Notes under the pieces: model-generated
The model's database searches: none
What the model was told of the DNA's origin: nothing
Seen by the model: the letters and a program-made list of their open reading frames with translations, nothing else
Part shown: piece by piece, positions 1 to 10,629 of the stretch
Position numbering within the stretch: position 1 is the first letter of the stretch
Layout: every line of letters begins with the position of its first letter
Position numbers and translations under genes: made by a program
Source: Ascarosepion bandense
Lineage: Eukaryota > Mollusca > Cephalopoda > Sepiida > Sepiidae
DNA length: 64,000 nucleotides
Direction: 5' to 3'
Assembly (NCBI GenBank): GCA_037127315.1
Contig: JBBBDQ010000913.1
Span: forward strand, 5,948,501-6,012,500

Positions 1-375
1 AATGTCGTAGGAACGTGAAAACAATTTGGAAATTTGGTATACAATAAGGTTTTGTATCAAACTGGGCAAAAATACTGCAGAAACTTTTGAAATACTCCAG
101 AGTGTTTGTAGGTTAACTTGTATGAGATGAGCATCAGGTTTTCGCTTGCACAAGAGTTCAAGGACGGTAGAGAGGTGAAAAACGATGAGTAATGTAAAAA
201 GATTAGAGACGTTAAAACATCAGAGCTGATTAAGAAAATTCGCAATTTTCTGTATCAAGACCGTCGTGTGTTTATTAGGTTGTTACAAAATTAATGGCCA
301 CTCGAAGTGTTGTATTTTGAAAAGGCATTTCAACAAAGTATTCCCAGTATATATTAAGTGAATATTTGTATCTAT
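1..375. other. Unassigned AT-rich DNA
   Basis: No recognisable gene, repeat family or convincing splice-bounded exon was seen. A short minus-strand open frame here (57-245) has no recognisable similarity and could equally be chance. Confidence 0.4.
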
Positions 376-686
376 CTAAACTTATTTATAAAAGGAACTT
401 TGTCTACGTGTGTATGTGTGTGTCTCTGTGCGTCCGTTATCTATAGACGCCGAAACGGCTGAACCGATTTTCTTGAAAATTTACACAGTTGTACTATAAG
501 CGTCTGCGAGGGTTCTTAGCTAGGTTTTGTTTCGAGGTACCCCCAACAAAATCGATAATCGAAAAAATCGGGTTATAGAAGGAGTGGTCCTATTTTAATC
601 AAATTTGATACACTCATAGACAAAGACATAAGAATCGATATTCAGAAGTTTCAAGGTTGCAGTTCTTACAATAGTGCAGAAAATCG

Positions 687-727
<41 letters not shown>

Positions 728-1111
728 CAAGATGTTTATGTGTGTGTCTGTTTATCTGCCTGTATGTCTGTATTTTTTCAGCCCTTGTATTTTAGTTTTT
801 GCTTCGGGTTTGGCTCTAATTAGGTATAATTGTAGTTCGTAGTCTCAGCCATGATACCATTTACTCAGAGGACTTATTTGGCCTTCAAAATTCAGATTGC
901 GACGAAAAAACTTAATCGATATCGATACCAGGAAATCAAAATTTGACTTACATCCATTCATTTTTCTTTCAGTCTACGGTTTCGCTTTAACTGGAAACAA
1001 CTATTGCTTTTTAGTCTTTCGTGCCAACGTCCAAAGAGTCTGAGCTCCAGGATCATGAATTAGTTTTAAAGCTTTCATTACACCCGAGAAACGCCGGGCT
1101 ATACTGCTAGT
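376..1111 (+). mobile_element. Helitron-like non-autonomous element (copy 1)
   Basis: The 5' part reads TCTAAACTTATTTATAAA followed by a GT-rich stretch and a conserved block with CCGAAACGGCTGAACCGATT. The 3' end has a hairpin (CCCG ... CGGG, 1083-1098) followed after about 8 nt by CTAG and then T. A 3' hairpin plus CTRR with insertion between A and T is the Helitron signature. Other copies in this window lie near 24.0, 37.4, 37.8 and 47.0 kb in both orientations. A (TA)n tract (about 690-724) sits inside. No Rep/helicase coding sequence is present, so it is non-autonomous. The class assignment is inferred from end structure only. Confidence 0.6.
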
Positions 1112-1334
1112 ACACAATAATTAATGTGTTGTCTTTAATAATTTTGAACTTATTTTCAGACAGGAATTTTCTTGAAGCATAGAAGCCCTTAATTATGAAA
1201 TGCCACAGAGTACTTATAGATTAGGTTATAAAGTCACTAAAACGCAAGGGACTACTAGCAGTGAAAATAAATTAGGATACATTAGAAAAAACCGGAGACC
1301 AAATCTTAACAGGAGACAAGGTATAAACCTATGC

Positions 1335-2056
1335 CTCTGTTTAATAAATAGGGAAGAGTGTGAACCGTTTTAATTACATTTCCGAATGCATGGTCATAAG
1401 TAAAAGGGCAGCCCAGAATGCCAAATACAGGTCAGAGATACCAGAATCATGCAGGTACAAAAATTTAAATACCTGGGAAGCGTTATAACAGAAGACGGAA
1501 AGTGCGACACAGAGATCCGAAGGCGAATTGGCATGGCGAAGGAAGCATTCCAGAAGTTGAGTAAGGTATTAAGAAACAGGACAAATTCGCTAGAAAATAG
1601 AAAGAGAGTACTGGATTGCTACGTGCTGTCCGTCCTTCAATATGGCAGTGAATACTGGACAATACCATCAAAGATGAAGGAAAAACTTGAAGCAACTGAT
1701 ATGTGGTTCTACAGAAGGATGATGCGAATATCATGGATCGAGCATGTGAACAATGATGAGGTTTGGAAATGATGGAAACAAAAAGGAAATTAATACTGAG
1801 CATCAGGATGAGACAGCTGAAGTTCCTGGGACACGCAATGAGGAAGGAGGGCTTGGAGAATCTGATACTAACAAGCCAGATAGAGGGAAAAAGAGACAGG
1901 GAAAAGCAACGGATAACATATTTGAAGAACCTAATCAGGTAGATGACGGAACAAGGATTGCATGGTGTAACAGGAGAAGGCGAGTTCACAGCCACCAGGG
2001 ATAGGGAAACGTGGAAAGCAAAGATCGCCTACGTCTTGAAGGGACAGGGCACATAG
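1335..2056 (+). pseudogene. LINE family A, 3' part of reverse transcriptase ORF (relic)
   Basis: Translation gives the C-terminal part of a non-LTR retrotransposon polymerase: [20 protein letters not shown], then RVLDCYVLSVLQYG, then FYRRMMRISWIEH. It is the same family as the 410-codon ORF at 61294-62526. The frame breaks near 1770 and the remainder continues in another frame to the family's end signature (AAGGGACAGGGCACATAG, 2039-2056). The RT catalytic YADD block is missing, so this is a 5'-truncated dead copy. The family resembles the RTE-like 'F52C9.6-type' endonuclease/reverse transcriptases; that clade assignment is from memory of motifs. Confidence 0.8.
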
Positions 2057-2077
2057 AAGAAGATACGATATGAATGT

Positions 2078-2560
2078 AAAAAAAGTTGGTAAGAAGTGAA
2101 TATTATGAGGATAAGAAGGATAGATAATGACTGAGTCTTGGCTTGAAGAGGTTAATATTGTGGCCTAGAGGGTTACAGTTAAAATGGCTATTATGAACGA
2201 GGCGTGTGATTTGAATGTCATAGAAGGTCATAGAAGGTGAATATTATGAGGATAAGAAGGATAGATAATGACTGAGTCTTGGCTTGAAGAGGTTAATATT
2301 GTGGTCTAGAGGGTTACTGTTAAAATGGTTATGACGAACAAGGCGTGTGATTTGAATGTCATAGAAGATCATAGGAAGTGAATATTATGAGGATAAGAAG
2401 GATAGATAATGATTGAGTCTTGACTCAAAAAGATTGATATTGTAGTATGGAGAGTTACTGTTAAAATGGTTATGACGAATGAGGTGTGTGATATGAATGT
2501 AAGGGAAGTTGGTAGGGAGTGAATATTATGAGGGTAGGAAGGATAGATAGCGATTGACCT
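2078..2560 (+). repeat. Minisatellite, about 141-bp unit, ~3.4 copies
   Basis: The phrase GTGAATATTATGAGG recurs at 2097, 2237, 2378 and 2519, a spacing of 140-141 bp. The array starts directly after the LINE family A 3' end, so its unit may derive from the LINE's downstream flank. Confidence 0.85.
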
Positions 2561-2587
2561 TGAAGATGTTAAGATTGTAGAGTTCAT

Positions 2588-3062
2588 GAAAGCTCTTTTT
2601 TCATTTTTTTTTTTTATAATCGTGTCGTCCCAAGCAAGGCATTTTACTGCCACTGTTGAGCAGGGGATTATATAGGAGGTAAGTAATGAGAAAGAGTGAC
2701 AAGTTACAGGGGGTGTCAGGAAGAGGGTAGGAGAAGGATGAGAATACTGATGAGAGAGAGAGGGGGGATGCAAGTTAGTGAGATAGGAGATGACTATTGA
2801 CTTTACATTTTGATTCTTGAAGATTGTAGTCGTCGGGAAAGCAAGTAAACAGAAGTGAATTCAACAGGCGGGAAATTCGAGAAAAGAAGCTGATGGAGTA
2901 GAATTTGCGTTTACAGAAAACGGGTGGAACCTAGTTGCTAATCTTGTGGCTCGAGCAAATTCATGTATGGGGTGGGTACCAGTGAGCCAAGTTCATCTGA
3001 GCAGAAACCATGAAAGTATTTGTAAAAGAAACACAGGGAAGCCACATTGCGCCGGTGATTCT
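2588..3062 (-). pseudogene. LINE family B, 3' end (5'-truncated relic)
   Basis: On the minus strand this ends with the family B 3' signature (a CTGCCTTGCT.. GGG-type block, then GATTATAAAAAA; plus-strand poly-T at about 2605). Upstream is the decayed C-terminal coding region matching the RT C-terminus at 58139-59005 (ARATRLATR-like and FSDELS-like peptides). Frames are broken. It is one of about ten 3' fragments of this LINE in the window. Confidence 0.75.
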
Positions 3063-3194
3063 TCGTTGGATTTTTACTTACGCGACAATCTGTTCCACAA
3101 AATGACTGTTTTTGAGAAATAGCTGTCTGGGGAAAATTTACTTTTGACCTTTACATCTATTATGTCAATTGTGTCTTTCGTCTATGAATGCTAC

Positions 3195-3425
3195 AAAAAA
3201 TTAGCATCGCTTCTCCTGCATTGTCCTGGATACGACGATAAACTATATCCGGCAGGCAGCAAGGCCACTGATTGACACATTTTGATGAGTGTGGATCCAC
3301 CTCTTAATTTCTGTTGTTTTCAGGTCCATCCTGAACAGAACGGGTAACCTCTGTTAATGTCCCCGCTATGGGTAAATAGTTAAATGGAGTCAAATATCTA
3401 TGAATGTATATATCTTTATAGTAAA
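3195..3425 (+). mobile_element. Short interspersed repeat fragment (family also at 49.8 kb)
   Basis: The segment with TATCCGGCAGGCAGCAAGGCC and a following CTCTTAATTTCTGTTGTT block is similar to the start of the 871-bp insertion at 49791-50661, which is flanked by a 10-bp target duplication. I do not recognise the family. It appears truncated here. Confidence 0.5.
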
Positions 3426-3537
3426 AAGAACAGCAATACATTTTTTGAAAAATTATTACCGGTAATACGACAACTCTTTACGTTAACTTAAACTGATTTA
3501 CAAACTAATTTTCTTACAACCTAAAATTCTTATCGGC

Positions 3538-3812
3538 ATTCAGTTAAGTCACATACATGATACATACTAAGGCGATCACGTCTCGAATGAAACGTGACTG
3601 ACTGGGCAGAAGATTTTCCAGCAATAGGTTGCCATTACTTTCTGCGGTAGACTGGTTTCCAGCCAAGGCTACAGAACCCGATTTGTCCTGCTGGAGCGAG
3701 AACAGACCTTTCCCAAGAGTTTTGCGCGTAAGCGAATACAACGAGTTCAACTATAATTTGAACCCGGCGCTCCGATTTCACGTTCCGAGCCGATATCCAC
3801 TACACAACAACG
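3538..3812 (-). mobile_element. tRNA-derived SINE, family S1 (degraded)
   Basis: Read on the minus strand it has a tRNA-like head (A-box region near 3800, B-box-like TTCAAATTATAG-type region near 3755-3765), a body with the CTACCGCAGAAAGTAATGGC block, and an end reading CACTTAACTGA. A second copy follows immediately (3834-4125). Both are diverged from the best copy at 28443-28733. Confidence 0.75.
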
Positions 3813-3833
3813 GTATCGGTATCCTATTGTCGG

Positions 3834-4125
3834 CATTCAGTCAGTTAAGTGCCATACGTGATTTGGGCGATCATGTCTCGAAAGGGTAGGTTGCCATTGC
3901 TTTTTGCGGTAGACTGGTTAAATAACCTAATCTGTCCTGTTATTTAACAGGACGGATTAGGTTCTATATTTATATTTATTTAACCCATAACTGGAGGGAA
4001 GAGACGGATTAATACTTTTCCCTAGAGTATTTGTCAGTAAGTGAATGCAAGGAATTCAACTGGAATTCGGACTCGGCTCTTCCGATTTGTCGTTCCGACT
4101 CGATATCCACTGCACCAGAACGCAC
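3834..4125 (-). mobile_element. tRNA-derived SINE, family S1, with internal inverted duplication
   Basis: Minus-strand SINE with GTGCAGTGGATATCGA head (plus-strand complement near 4100-4115) and TCAGTTAAGTGCCATACGTG end. Around 3913-3953 the body contains an inverted repeat in which CCTAATCTGTCCTGTTA is followed after a few bases by its near reverse complement, which is not present in other copies. Confidence 0.75.
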
Positions 4126-4253
4126 ATTGTCGGCATTAAATAACCCATTCATTTTGATACAATGTAAAACAAAATAAACCTAACTAAACTTAATACTGTA
4201 TTATTTATAAAGTAGTAATTAATAATGATAAACGCATTGGCTAAAACACTTAC

Positions 4254-4447
4254 CACTTCCAGAACTTTCTTGACCACTCCCAAATTTCGAGAATGTAGAA
4301 CAAAATTTGGCCATTCAGAACTTCGTAGGGTGCGTAGCGTCTCATGAAGGGTGCGTTCGTTTTTTGCAAGATGATGCAAAGATGGCAGAAATATTGGATT
4401 CACTTTGATTTTTGTTTCCCGGAGTTTCAAAATAGGAGAAAAATCAT
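4254..4447 (-). CDS. Exon 4 of ANF-receptor-fold receptor gene (probable iGluR ATD)
   Basis: This 194-bp exon is bounded by an AG acceptor (4448-4449) after a T-rich tract and a strong GTAAGT donor (53-52 of 42xx, i.e. 4253-4248). It starts in phase 1, completing the A left by exon 3 to an Asn codon, and ends in phase 0. It encodes DFSPILKLRETKIKVNPIF..., then TLRSSEWPNFVLHS and NLGVVKKVLEV. The pattern of a variable lobe, a WPNFVLHS-like beta strand and a helix suits the second lobe of an amino-terminal (PBP1-like) domain in ionotropic glutamate receptors. The next exons lie outside the window or were not recognised. Confidence 0.75.
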
Positions 4448-4449
4448 CT

Positions 4450-4766
4450 TTAAGAAAAAAGTAAAAAACATTATTGCGGAAAAATATTACTACTGAAAGA
4501 TGATCTTCATATTACAGTGTTTTAAAGTTTTATGTTTGTATGGACTTTGGTTCTTGTTTACTGTAAAGAACACAAGCCCCAATGTTTGTAACGGTATTTT
4601 TTATACACTCACTCTCTCTCTCTCCCTCTATATATATATCTATATATATATACATATATATAGGTGTGTGTGTCTCTGTGTGTGTTTTATTAACACATGA
4701 ATAATAATACTATACATATGTACACCCTCCTCATAAGTATAGTTAATAATTTACGTCACTATATAT
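4450..4766. other. Intron 3 start with mixed TC/TA/TG microsatellite
   Basis: AT-rich intronic DNA with a low-complexity run (about 4608-4690: CT repeats, TATATA, then GTGTGT). No coding signal is seen beyond the exon. Confidence 0.6.
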
Positions 4767-5248
4767 AACTAGAAGAAATAATACTCAGACTATCCAAAAT
4801 CACCGCAAAATCTGAAGCTGAACACCGCGCTAAAATTGTCAAAAAACTTAATTCACTATACAATGGCACGATCACTCTTCCCAAAAAATTCGATAAATTC
4901 ATAAATCTTTCCAACCACCAACTAACTAAGCACCAAGAAGAATTACTCAACCTTGGACCTAACTGCCATATATACCGTAAGTATAACCAGCTTACTAAAA
5001 AAATTGAAATAGAAACGCTCTATCAAAGCATCACTAAATTACAAGATGAAAAACTTATAACCGTTAAACCCGAACTGAAAGATCTACTTAAGGCTGAGGC
5101 AATCAAAGATCGCCATGATAAAAGCAGAAGCTCCTCAAAAATTCTATCGAAACAACTAAAAAGTGCCGCGCACGAACTACGCAACCACCTTCACATAATT
5201 GTAAAAAAAGCTGACAAGGCTAACATCTTTGTTGTACTTAACAAATAG
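4767..5248 (+). CDS. PLE N-terminal segment, partial first unit
   Basis: An open frame enters at the array boundary with LEEIILRLSKITAKSEAEH and runs to the common TAG at 5246-5248. It lacks the first ~125 codons found in complete units. The left boundary is abrupt, directly after a TATATA run. Confidence 0.7.
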
Positions 5249-5294
5249 CTTAAATGTTCTATGTTTACTGTGTGTTATTATTTACTCTTTGATA

Positions 5295-6137
5295 ATGGCT
5301 TATGTGAGCCGAAAGCTTAGACCTGATAAAAAATTCAACAAATACTGTGATTTTTTGTTGTCTTTTAACGACATCACCATCAAGTATATCAGACGGTATG
5401 AACGGATCCTACACAAAATTAATAGACAAAACTTGTCTATATTATTCAATGAAACCTGCATTAATGAAAAAATGCTGCCAAAATACACACAATTTAAATT
5501 ACATGATCCAGCAGCCCAACACACCATCACCACCTTGAAATATAAATGGAGCCTTGTGAAAAGGCAAATTGAAATAGCGAAAGAAAATCTTGACACATTA
5601 TACAAGAACAAACATGACCTCTACAACAAACTGAAAGATATAACTACCTCAAACCAACTAGAAGAAATAATACTCAGACTATCCAAAATCACCGCAAAAT
5701 CTGAAGCTGAACACCGCGCTAAAATTGTCAAAAAACTTAATTCACTATACAATGGCACGATCACTCTTCCCAAAAAATTCGATAAATTCATAAATCTTTC
5801 CAACCACCAACTAACTAAGCACCAAGAAGAATTACTCAACCTTGGACCTAACTGCCATATATACCGTAAGTATAACCAGCTTACTAAAAAAATTGAAATA
5901 GAAACGCTCTATCAAAGCATCACTAAATTACAAGATGAAAAACTTATAACCGTTAAACCCGAACTGAAAGATCTACTTAAGGCTGAGGCAATCAAAGATC
6001 GCCATGATAAAAGCAGAAGCTCCTCAAAAATTCTATCGAAACAACTAAAAAGTGCCGCGCACGAACTACGCAACCACCTTCACATAATTGTAAAAAAAGC
6101 TGACAAGGCAAACATCTTTGTTGTACTTAACAAATAG
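5295..6137 (+). CDS. PLE N-terminal segment ORF, unit 2 (280 codons, intact)
   Basis: The ATG at 5295 (MAYVSRKLRPDKKF...) gives 280 codons; a longer reading from TTG at 5229 only adds sequence spanning the unit junction. The protein is Lys-rich and mostly helical, with a middle HRAKIVKKLNSLYNG stretch, then FINLSNHQLTKHQEELL, and a C-terminal HIIVKKADKANIFVV. In PLE proteins the latter two blocks precede RT motif 1, so the ORF stops just short of the polymerase core. The DNA just upstream of the ATG is a hairpin (GGCTTATGTGAGCC then GAAA) like the hammerhead helix II region of PLEs, but the CTGANGA box is decayed to TTGATAA. Antisense to the host receptor gene, within its intron 3. Function as a protein is unproven. 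Confidence 0.6.
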   Translation: MAYVSRKLRPDKKFNKYCDFLLSFNDITIKYIRRYERILHKINRQNLSILFNETCINEKMLPKYTQFKLHDPAAQHTITTLKYKWSLVKRQIEIAKENLDTLYKNKHDLYNKLKDITTSNQLEEIILRLSKITAKSEAEHRAKIVKKLNSLYNGTITLPKKFDKFINLSNHQLTKHQEELLNLGPNCHIYRKYNQLTKKIEIETLYQSITKLQDEKLITVKPELKDLLKAEAIKDRHDKSRSSSKILSKQLKSAAHELRNHLHIIVKKADKANIFVVLNK

Positions 6138-6183
6138 CTTAAATGTTCTATGTTTACTGTGTGTTATTATTTACTCTTTGATA

Positions 6184-7026
6184 ATGGCTTATGTGAGCCG
6201 AAAGCTTAGACCTGATAAAAAATTCAACAAATACTGTGATTTTTTGTTGTCTTTTAACGACATCACCATCAAGTATATCAGACGGTATGAACGGATCCTA
6301 CACAAAATTAATAGACAAAACTTGTCTATATTATTCAATGAAACCTGCATTAATGAAAAAATGCTGCCAAAATACACACAATTTAAATTACATGATCCAG
6401 CAGCCCAACACACCATCACCACCTTGAAATATAAATGGAGCCTTGTGAAAAGGCAAATTGAAATAGCGAAAGAAAATCTTGACACATTATACAAGAACAA
6501 ACATGACCTCTACAACAAACTGAAAGATATAACTACCTCAAACCAACTAGAAGAAATAATACTCAGACTATCCAAAATCACCGCAAAATCTGAAGCTGAA
6601 CACCGCGCTAAAATTGTCAAAAAACTTAATTCACTATACAATGGCACGATCACTCTTCCCAAAAAATTCGATAAATTCATAAATCTTTCCAACCACCAAC
6701 TAACTAAGCACCAAGAAGAATTACTCAACCTTGGACCTAACTGCCATATATACCGTAAGTATAACCAGCTTACTAAAAAAATTGAAATAGAAACGCTCTA
6801 TCAAAGCATCACTAAATTACAAGATGAAAAACTTATAACCGTTAAACCCGAACTGAAAGATCTACTTAAGGCTGAGGCAATCAAAGATCGCCATGATAAA
6901 AGCAGAAGCTCCTCAAAAATTCTATCGAAACAACTAAAAAGTGCCGCGCACGAACTACGCAACCACCTTCACATAATTGTAAAAAAAGCTGACAAGGCTA
7001 ACATCTTTGTTGTACTTAACAAATAG
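6184..7026 (+). CDS. PLE N-terminal segment ORF, unit 3 (intact)
   Basis: Identical in translation to unit 2. Differs at the diagnostic base before the end (A at 6110 at the junction upstream, T at 6999). No indel relative to units 2 and 4. Confidence 0.6.
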   Translation: MAYVSRKLRPDKKFNKYCDFLLSFNDITIKYIRRYERILHKINRQNLSILFNETCINEKMLPKYTQFKLHDPAAQHTITTLKYKWSLVKRQIEIAKENLDTLYKNKHDLYNKLKDITTSNQLEEIILRLSKITAKSEAEHRAKIVKKLNSLYNGTITLPKKFDKFINLSNHQLTKHQEELLNLGPNCHIYRKYNQLTKKIEIETLYQSITKLQDEKLITVKPELKDLLKAEAIKDRHDKSRSSSKILSKQLKSAAHELRNHLHIIVKKADKANIFVVLNK

Positions 7027-7072
7027 CTTAAATGTTCTATGTTTACTGTGTGTTATTATTTACTCTTTGATA

Positions 7073-7915
7073 ATGGCTTATGTGAGCCGAAAGCTTAGAC
7101 CTGATAAAAAATTCAACAAATACTGTGATTTTTTGTTGTCTTTTAACGACATCACCATCAAGTATATCAGACGGTATGAACGGATCCTACACAAAATTAA
7201 TAGACAAAACTTGTCTATATTATTCAATGAAACCTGCATTAATGAAAAAATGCTGCCAAAATACACACAATTTAAATTACATGATCCAGCAGCCCAACAC
7301 ACCATCACCACCTTGAAATATAAATGGAGCCTTGTGAAAAGGCAAATTGAAATAGCGAAAGAAAATCTTGACACATTATACAAGAACAAACATGACCTCT
7401 ACAACAAACTGAAAGATATAACTACCTCAAACCAACTAGAAGAAATAATACTCAGACTATCCAAAATCACCGCAAAATCTGAAGCTGAACACCGCGCTAA
7501 AATTGTCAAAAAACTTAATTCACTATACAATGGCACGATCACTCTTCCCAAAAAATTCGATAAATTCATAAATCTTTCCAACCACCAACTAACTAAGCAC
7601 CAAGAAGAATTACTCAACCTTGGACCTAACTGCCATATATACCGTAAGTATAACCAGCTTACTAAAAAAATTGAAATAGAAACGCTCTATCAAAGCATCA
7701 CTAAATTACAAGATGAAAAACTTATAACCGTTAAACCCGAACTGAAAGATCTACTTAAGGCTGAGGCAATCAAAGATCGCCATGATAAAAGCAGAAGCTC
7801 CTCAAAAATTCTATCGAAACAACTAAAAAGTGCCGCGCACGAACTACGCAACCACCTTCACATAATTGTAAAAAAAGCTGACAAGGCAAACATCTTTGTT
7901 GTACTTAACAAGTAA
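7073..7915 (+). CDS. PLE N-terminal segment ORF, unit 4 (intact)
   Basis: Same 280-codon product. Its stop is TAA followed by ACAATG rather than the TAGCTTAAATG of other units, which marks the start of the error-rich stretch. Confidence 0.6.
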   Translation: MAYVSRKLRPDKKFNKYCDFLLSFNDITIKYIRRYERILHKINRQNLSILFNETCINEKMLPKYTQFKLHDPAAQHTITTLKYKWSLVKRQIEIAKENLDTLYKNKHDLYNKLKDITTSNQLEEIILRLSKITAKSEAEHRAKIVKKLNSLYNGTITLPKKFDKFINLSNHQLTKHQEELLNLGPNCHIYRKYNQLTKKIEIETLYQSITKLQDEKLITVKPELKDLLKAEAIKDRHDKSRSSSKILSKQLKSAAHELRNHLHIIVKKADKANIFVVLNK

Positions 7916-8785
7916 ACAATGTTCTATGTTTGCTATGTGTTATTATTTACTCTTTGATAATGGCTTATGTGAGCCGAGAAAGCTTAGACCTGATAAAAAA
8001 TTCAACAAATACTGTGATTTTTTGTTGTCTTTTAACGACATCACCATCAAGTATATCAGACGAGTATGAACGGATCCTACACAAAATTAATAGACAAAAC
8101 TTGTCTACATATTATTCAATGAAACCTGCAAATTAATGAAAAAATACTAGCAAGAAATACACAATTTAAATTACATGATCCAGCAGCCCAACACACCATC
8201 ACCACCTTGAAATATAAATGGAGCCTTGTGAAAAGGCAAATTGAAATAGCAAAAGAAAATCTTGACAGCGCTATACAAGAACAAACATGACTATACAACA
8301 AGCTGAAAGATATATGCCACCTCAAAAACCAACTAGAAGAAATAATATCTACAGACTATCCAAAATCACCGCAAAATCTGAAGCTGAACACCTTTAAAAT
8401 TGACAAAAAACTTAAATTCACTATACAATGGCACGATCCTCTTTCCCAAAAATTCGATAAATTCATAGAAATCTTTCAACCACCAACTAACTAAGCACCA
8501 AGAAAAATTACTCAACCTTGGACCTAACTGCCATATATACCGTGGTAAACTGACTTACTAAAAAAATTGAAATAGAAACGCTCTATCGTATCACTAAATT
8601 ACAGATGAAAAACTTATAACCGTTAAACCCGAACTGAAAGATCTCTGCCGCAAAGGCTGAGGCAATCAAAGATCGCCATGACCAAAAACGGAAAACTCCT
8701 CAAAAATTCTATCAAAACAACTAAAAAGTGCCGCGCACGAACTACGCAACCACCTTCACATAATTGTAAAAAAAGCTGACAAGGC
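7916..8785 (+). pseudogene. PLE N-terminal unit 5, indel-rich
   Basis: Alignable to the 889-bp unit throughout but with many one- to few-base insertions, deletions and substitutions (for example GAGCCGAGAAAGC for GAGCCGAAAGC near 7975). The reading frame is broken repeatedly. The diagnostic position spacing here is 898 bp instead of 889. Confidence 0.8.
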
Positions 8786-9674
8786 TAACATCTTTGTTGT
8801 GCCAACAATAACTTAAATGTTCTATGTTTACTGTGTGTTATTATTTACTCTTTGATAATGGCTTATGTGACAGAAAGCTTAGACCTGATAAAGAATTCAA
8901 CAAGTATTACTGCTGATTTTGGCAATGGCATAACGACATCACCATCAAGTATATCAGACGGTATGAACGGATCCTACTACAAAATTAATAGACAAAACTT
9001 GTCTATGTTATTCAATGAAGCCTGCATTAATGAAAAAATGCTGCCGAAATACACACAATTTAAGTACATGATCCAGCAGCCCAACACACCATCACCACCT
9101 TGAAATATAAATGGAGCCTTGTGAAAAGGCCAATTGAAATAGCAGAGAAAATCTTGACACATTATACAAGAACAAACATGACCTCTACAACAAACTGAAG
9201 ATATAACTACCTCAAACCAACTAGAAGAAATAATACTCAGACTATCCAAAATCACCGCAAGAATCTGAAGCTGAACACCGCTTCAAGTCCCAACAAAAAA
9301 ACTTGAATTCACTATACAATGGCACGATCACTCTTCCCAAAAAATTCGATAAATTCATAAATCAACAACCGCAACTAACTAATACCAAGGAAAATTGCTC
9401 AACCTTGAATTTCACTACCATATATACCGTAAGTATAACCAGCTTACTAAAAAAATTGAAATAGAAACGCTCTATCAAAGCATCCCCTAAATATACAAGA
9501 TGAAAAACTTATAACCGTTAAACCCGAACTGAAAGATCTACTTAAGGCTGAGGCAATCTAGAATCGCCATGATAAGGCAAGCTCCTCAAAAATTCTATCG
9601 AAACAACTAAAAAGTGCCGCGCACAGGCAACCACCTTCACATAATTGTAAAAAAAGCTGACAAGGCAAACATCT
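8786..9674 (+). pseudogene. PLE N-terminal unit 6, indel-rich
   Basis: Same nature as unit 5: scattered indels along the whole unit, frame broken, local spacing 881 bp. The two damaged units together span 1779 bp, almost exactly two normal periods, so net length is conserved although local errors are dense. Confidence 0.8.
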
Positions 9675-9740
9675 TTGTTGTACTTAACAAATAGCTTAAA
9701 TGTTCTATGTTTACTGTGTGTTATTATTTACTCTTTGATA

Positions 9741-10583
9741 ATGGCTTATGTGAGCCGAAAGCTTAGACCTGATAAAAAATTCAACAAATACTGTGATTTT
9801 TTGTTGTCTTTTAACGACATCACCATCAAGTATATCAGACGGTATGAACGGATCCTACACAAAATTAATAGACAAAACTTGTCTATATTATTCAATGAAA
9901 CCTGCATTAATGAAAAAATGCTGCCAAAATACACACAATTTAAATTACATGATCCAGCAGCCCAACACACCATCACCACCTTGAAATATAAATGGAGCCT
10001 TGTGAAAAGGCAAATTGAAATAGCGAAAGAAAATCTTGACACATTATACAAGAACAAACATGACCTCTACAACAAACTGAAAGATATAACTACCTCAAAC
10101 CAACTAGAAGAAATAATACTCAGACTATCCAAAATCACCGCAAAATCTGAAGCTGAACACCGCGCTAAAATTGTCAAAAAACTTAATTCACTATACAATG
10201 GCACGATCACTCTTCCCAAAAAATTCGATAAATTCATAAATCTTTCCAACCACCAACTAACTAAGCACCAAGAAGAATTACTCAACCTTGGACCTAACTG
10301 CCATATATACCGTAAGTATAACCAGCTTACTAAAAAAATTGAAATAGAAACGCTCTATCAAAGCATCACTAAATTACAAGATGAAAAACTTATAACCGTT
10401 AAACCCGAACTGAAAGATCTACTTAAGGCTGAGGCAATCAAAGATCGCCATGATAAAAGCAGAAGCTCCTCAAAAATTCTATCGAAACAACTAAAAAGTG
10501 CCGCGCACGAACTACGCAACCACCTTCACATAATTGTAAAAAAAGCTGACAAGGCTAACATCTTTGTTGTACTTAACAAATAG
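9741..10583 (+). CDS. PLE N-terminal segment ORF, unit 7 (intact)
   Basis: Translation identical to units 2-4 although it lies on the far side of the two damaged units. Identity across the damaged block argues for recent amplification, homogenisation, or an assembly or polishing effect. Confidence 0.6.
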   Translation: MAYVSRKLRPDKKFNKYCDFLLSFNDITIKYIRRYERILHKINRQNLSILFNETCINEKMLPKYTQFKLHDPAAQHTITTLKYKWSLVKRQIEIAKENLDTLYKNKHDLYNKLKDITTSNQLEEIILRLSKITAKSEAEHRAKIVKKLNSLYNGTITLPKKFDKFINLSNHQLTKHQEELLNLGPNCHIYRKYNQLTKKIEIETLYQSITKLQDEKLITVKPELKDLLKAEAIKDRHDKSRSSSKILSKQLKSAAHELRNHLHIIVKKADKANIFVVLNK

Positions 10584-10629
10584 CTTAAATGTTCTATGTT
10601 TACTGTGTGTTATTATTTACTCTTTGATA

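Noticed and set aside
57..245. Minus-strand frame considered as exon 5 of the receptor
   Set aside because: No clear splice sites and no similarity to the expected continuation.
5300..5839. Minus-strand frames of 103 and 72 codons repeating in each array unit
   Set aside because: Shadows of the plus-strand PLE ORF, repeated because the unit is repeated.
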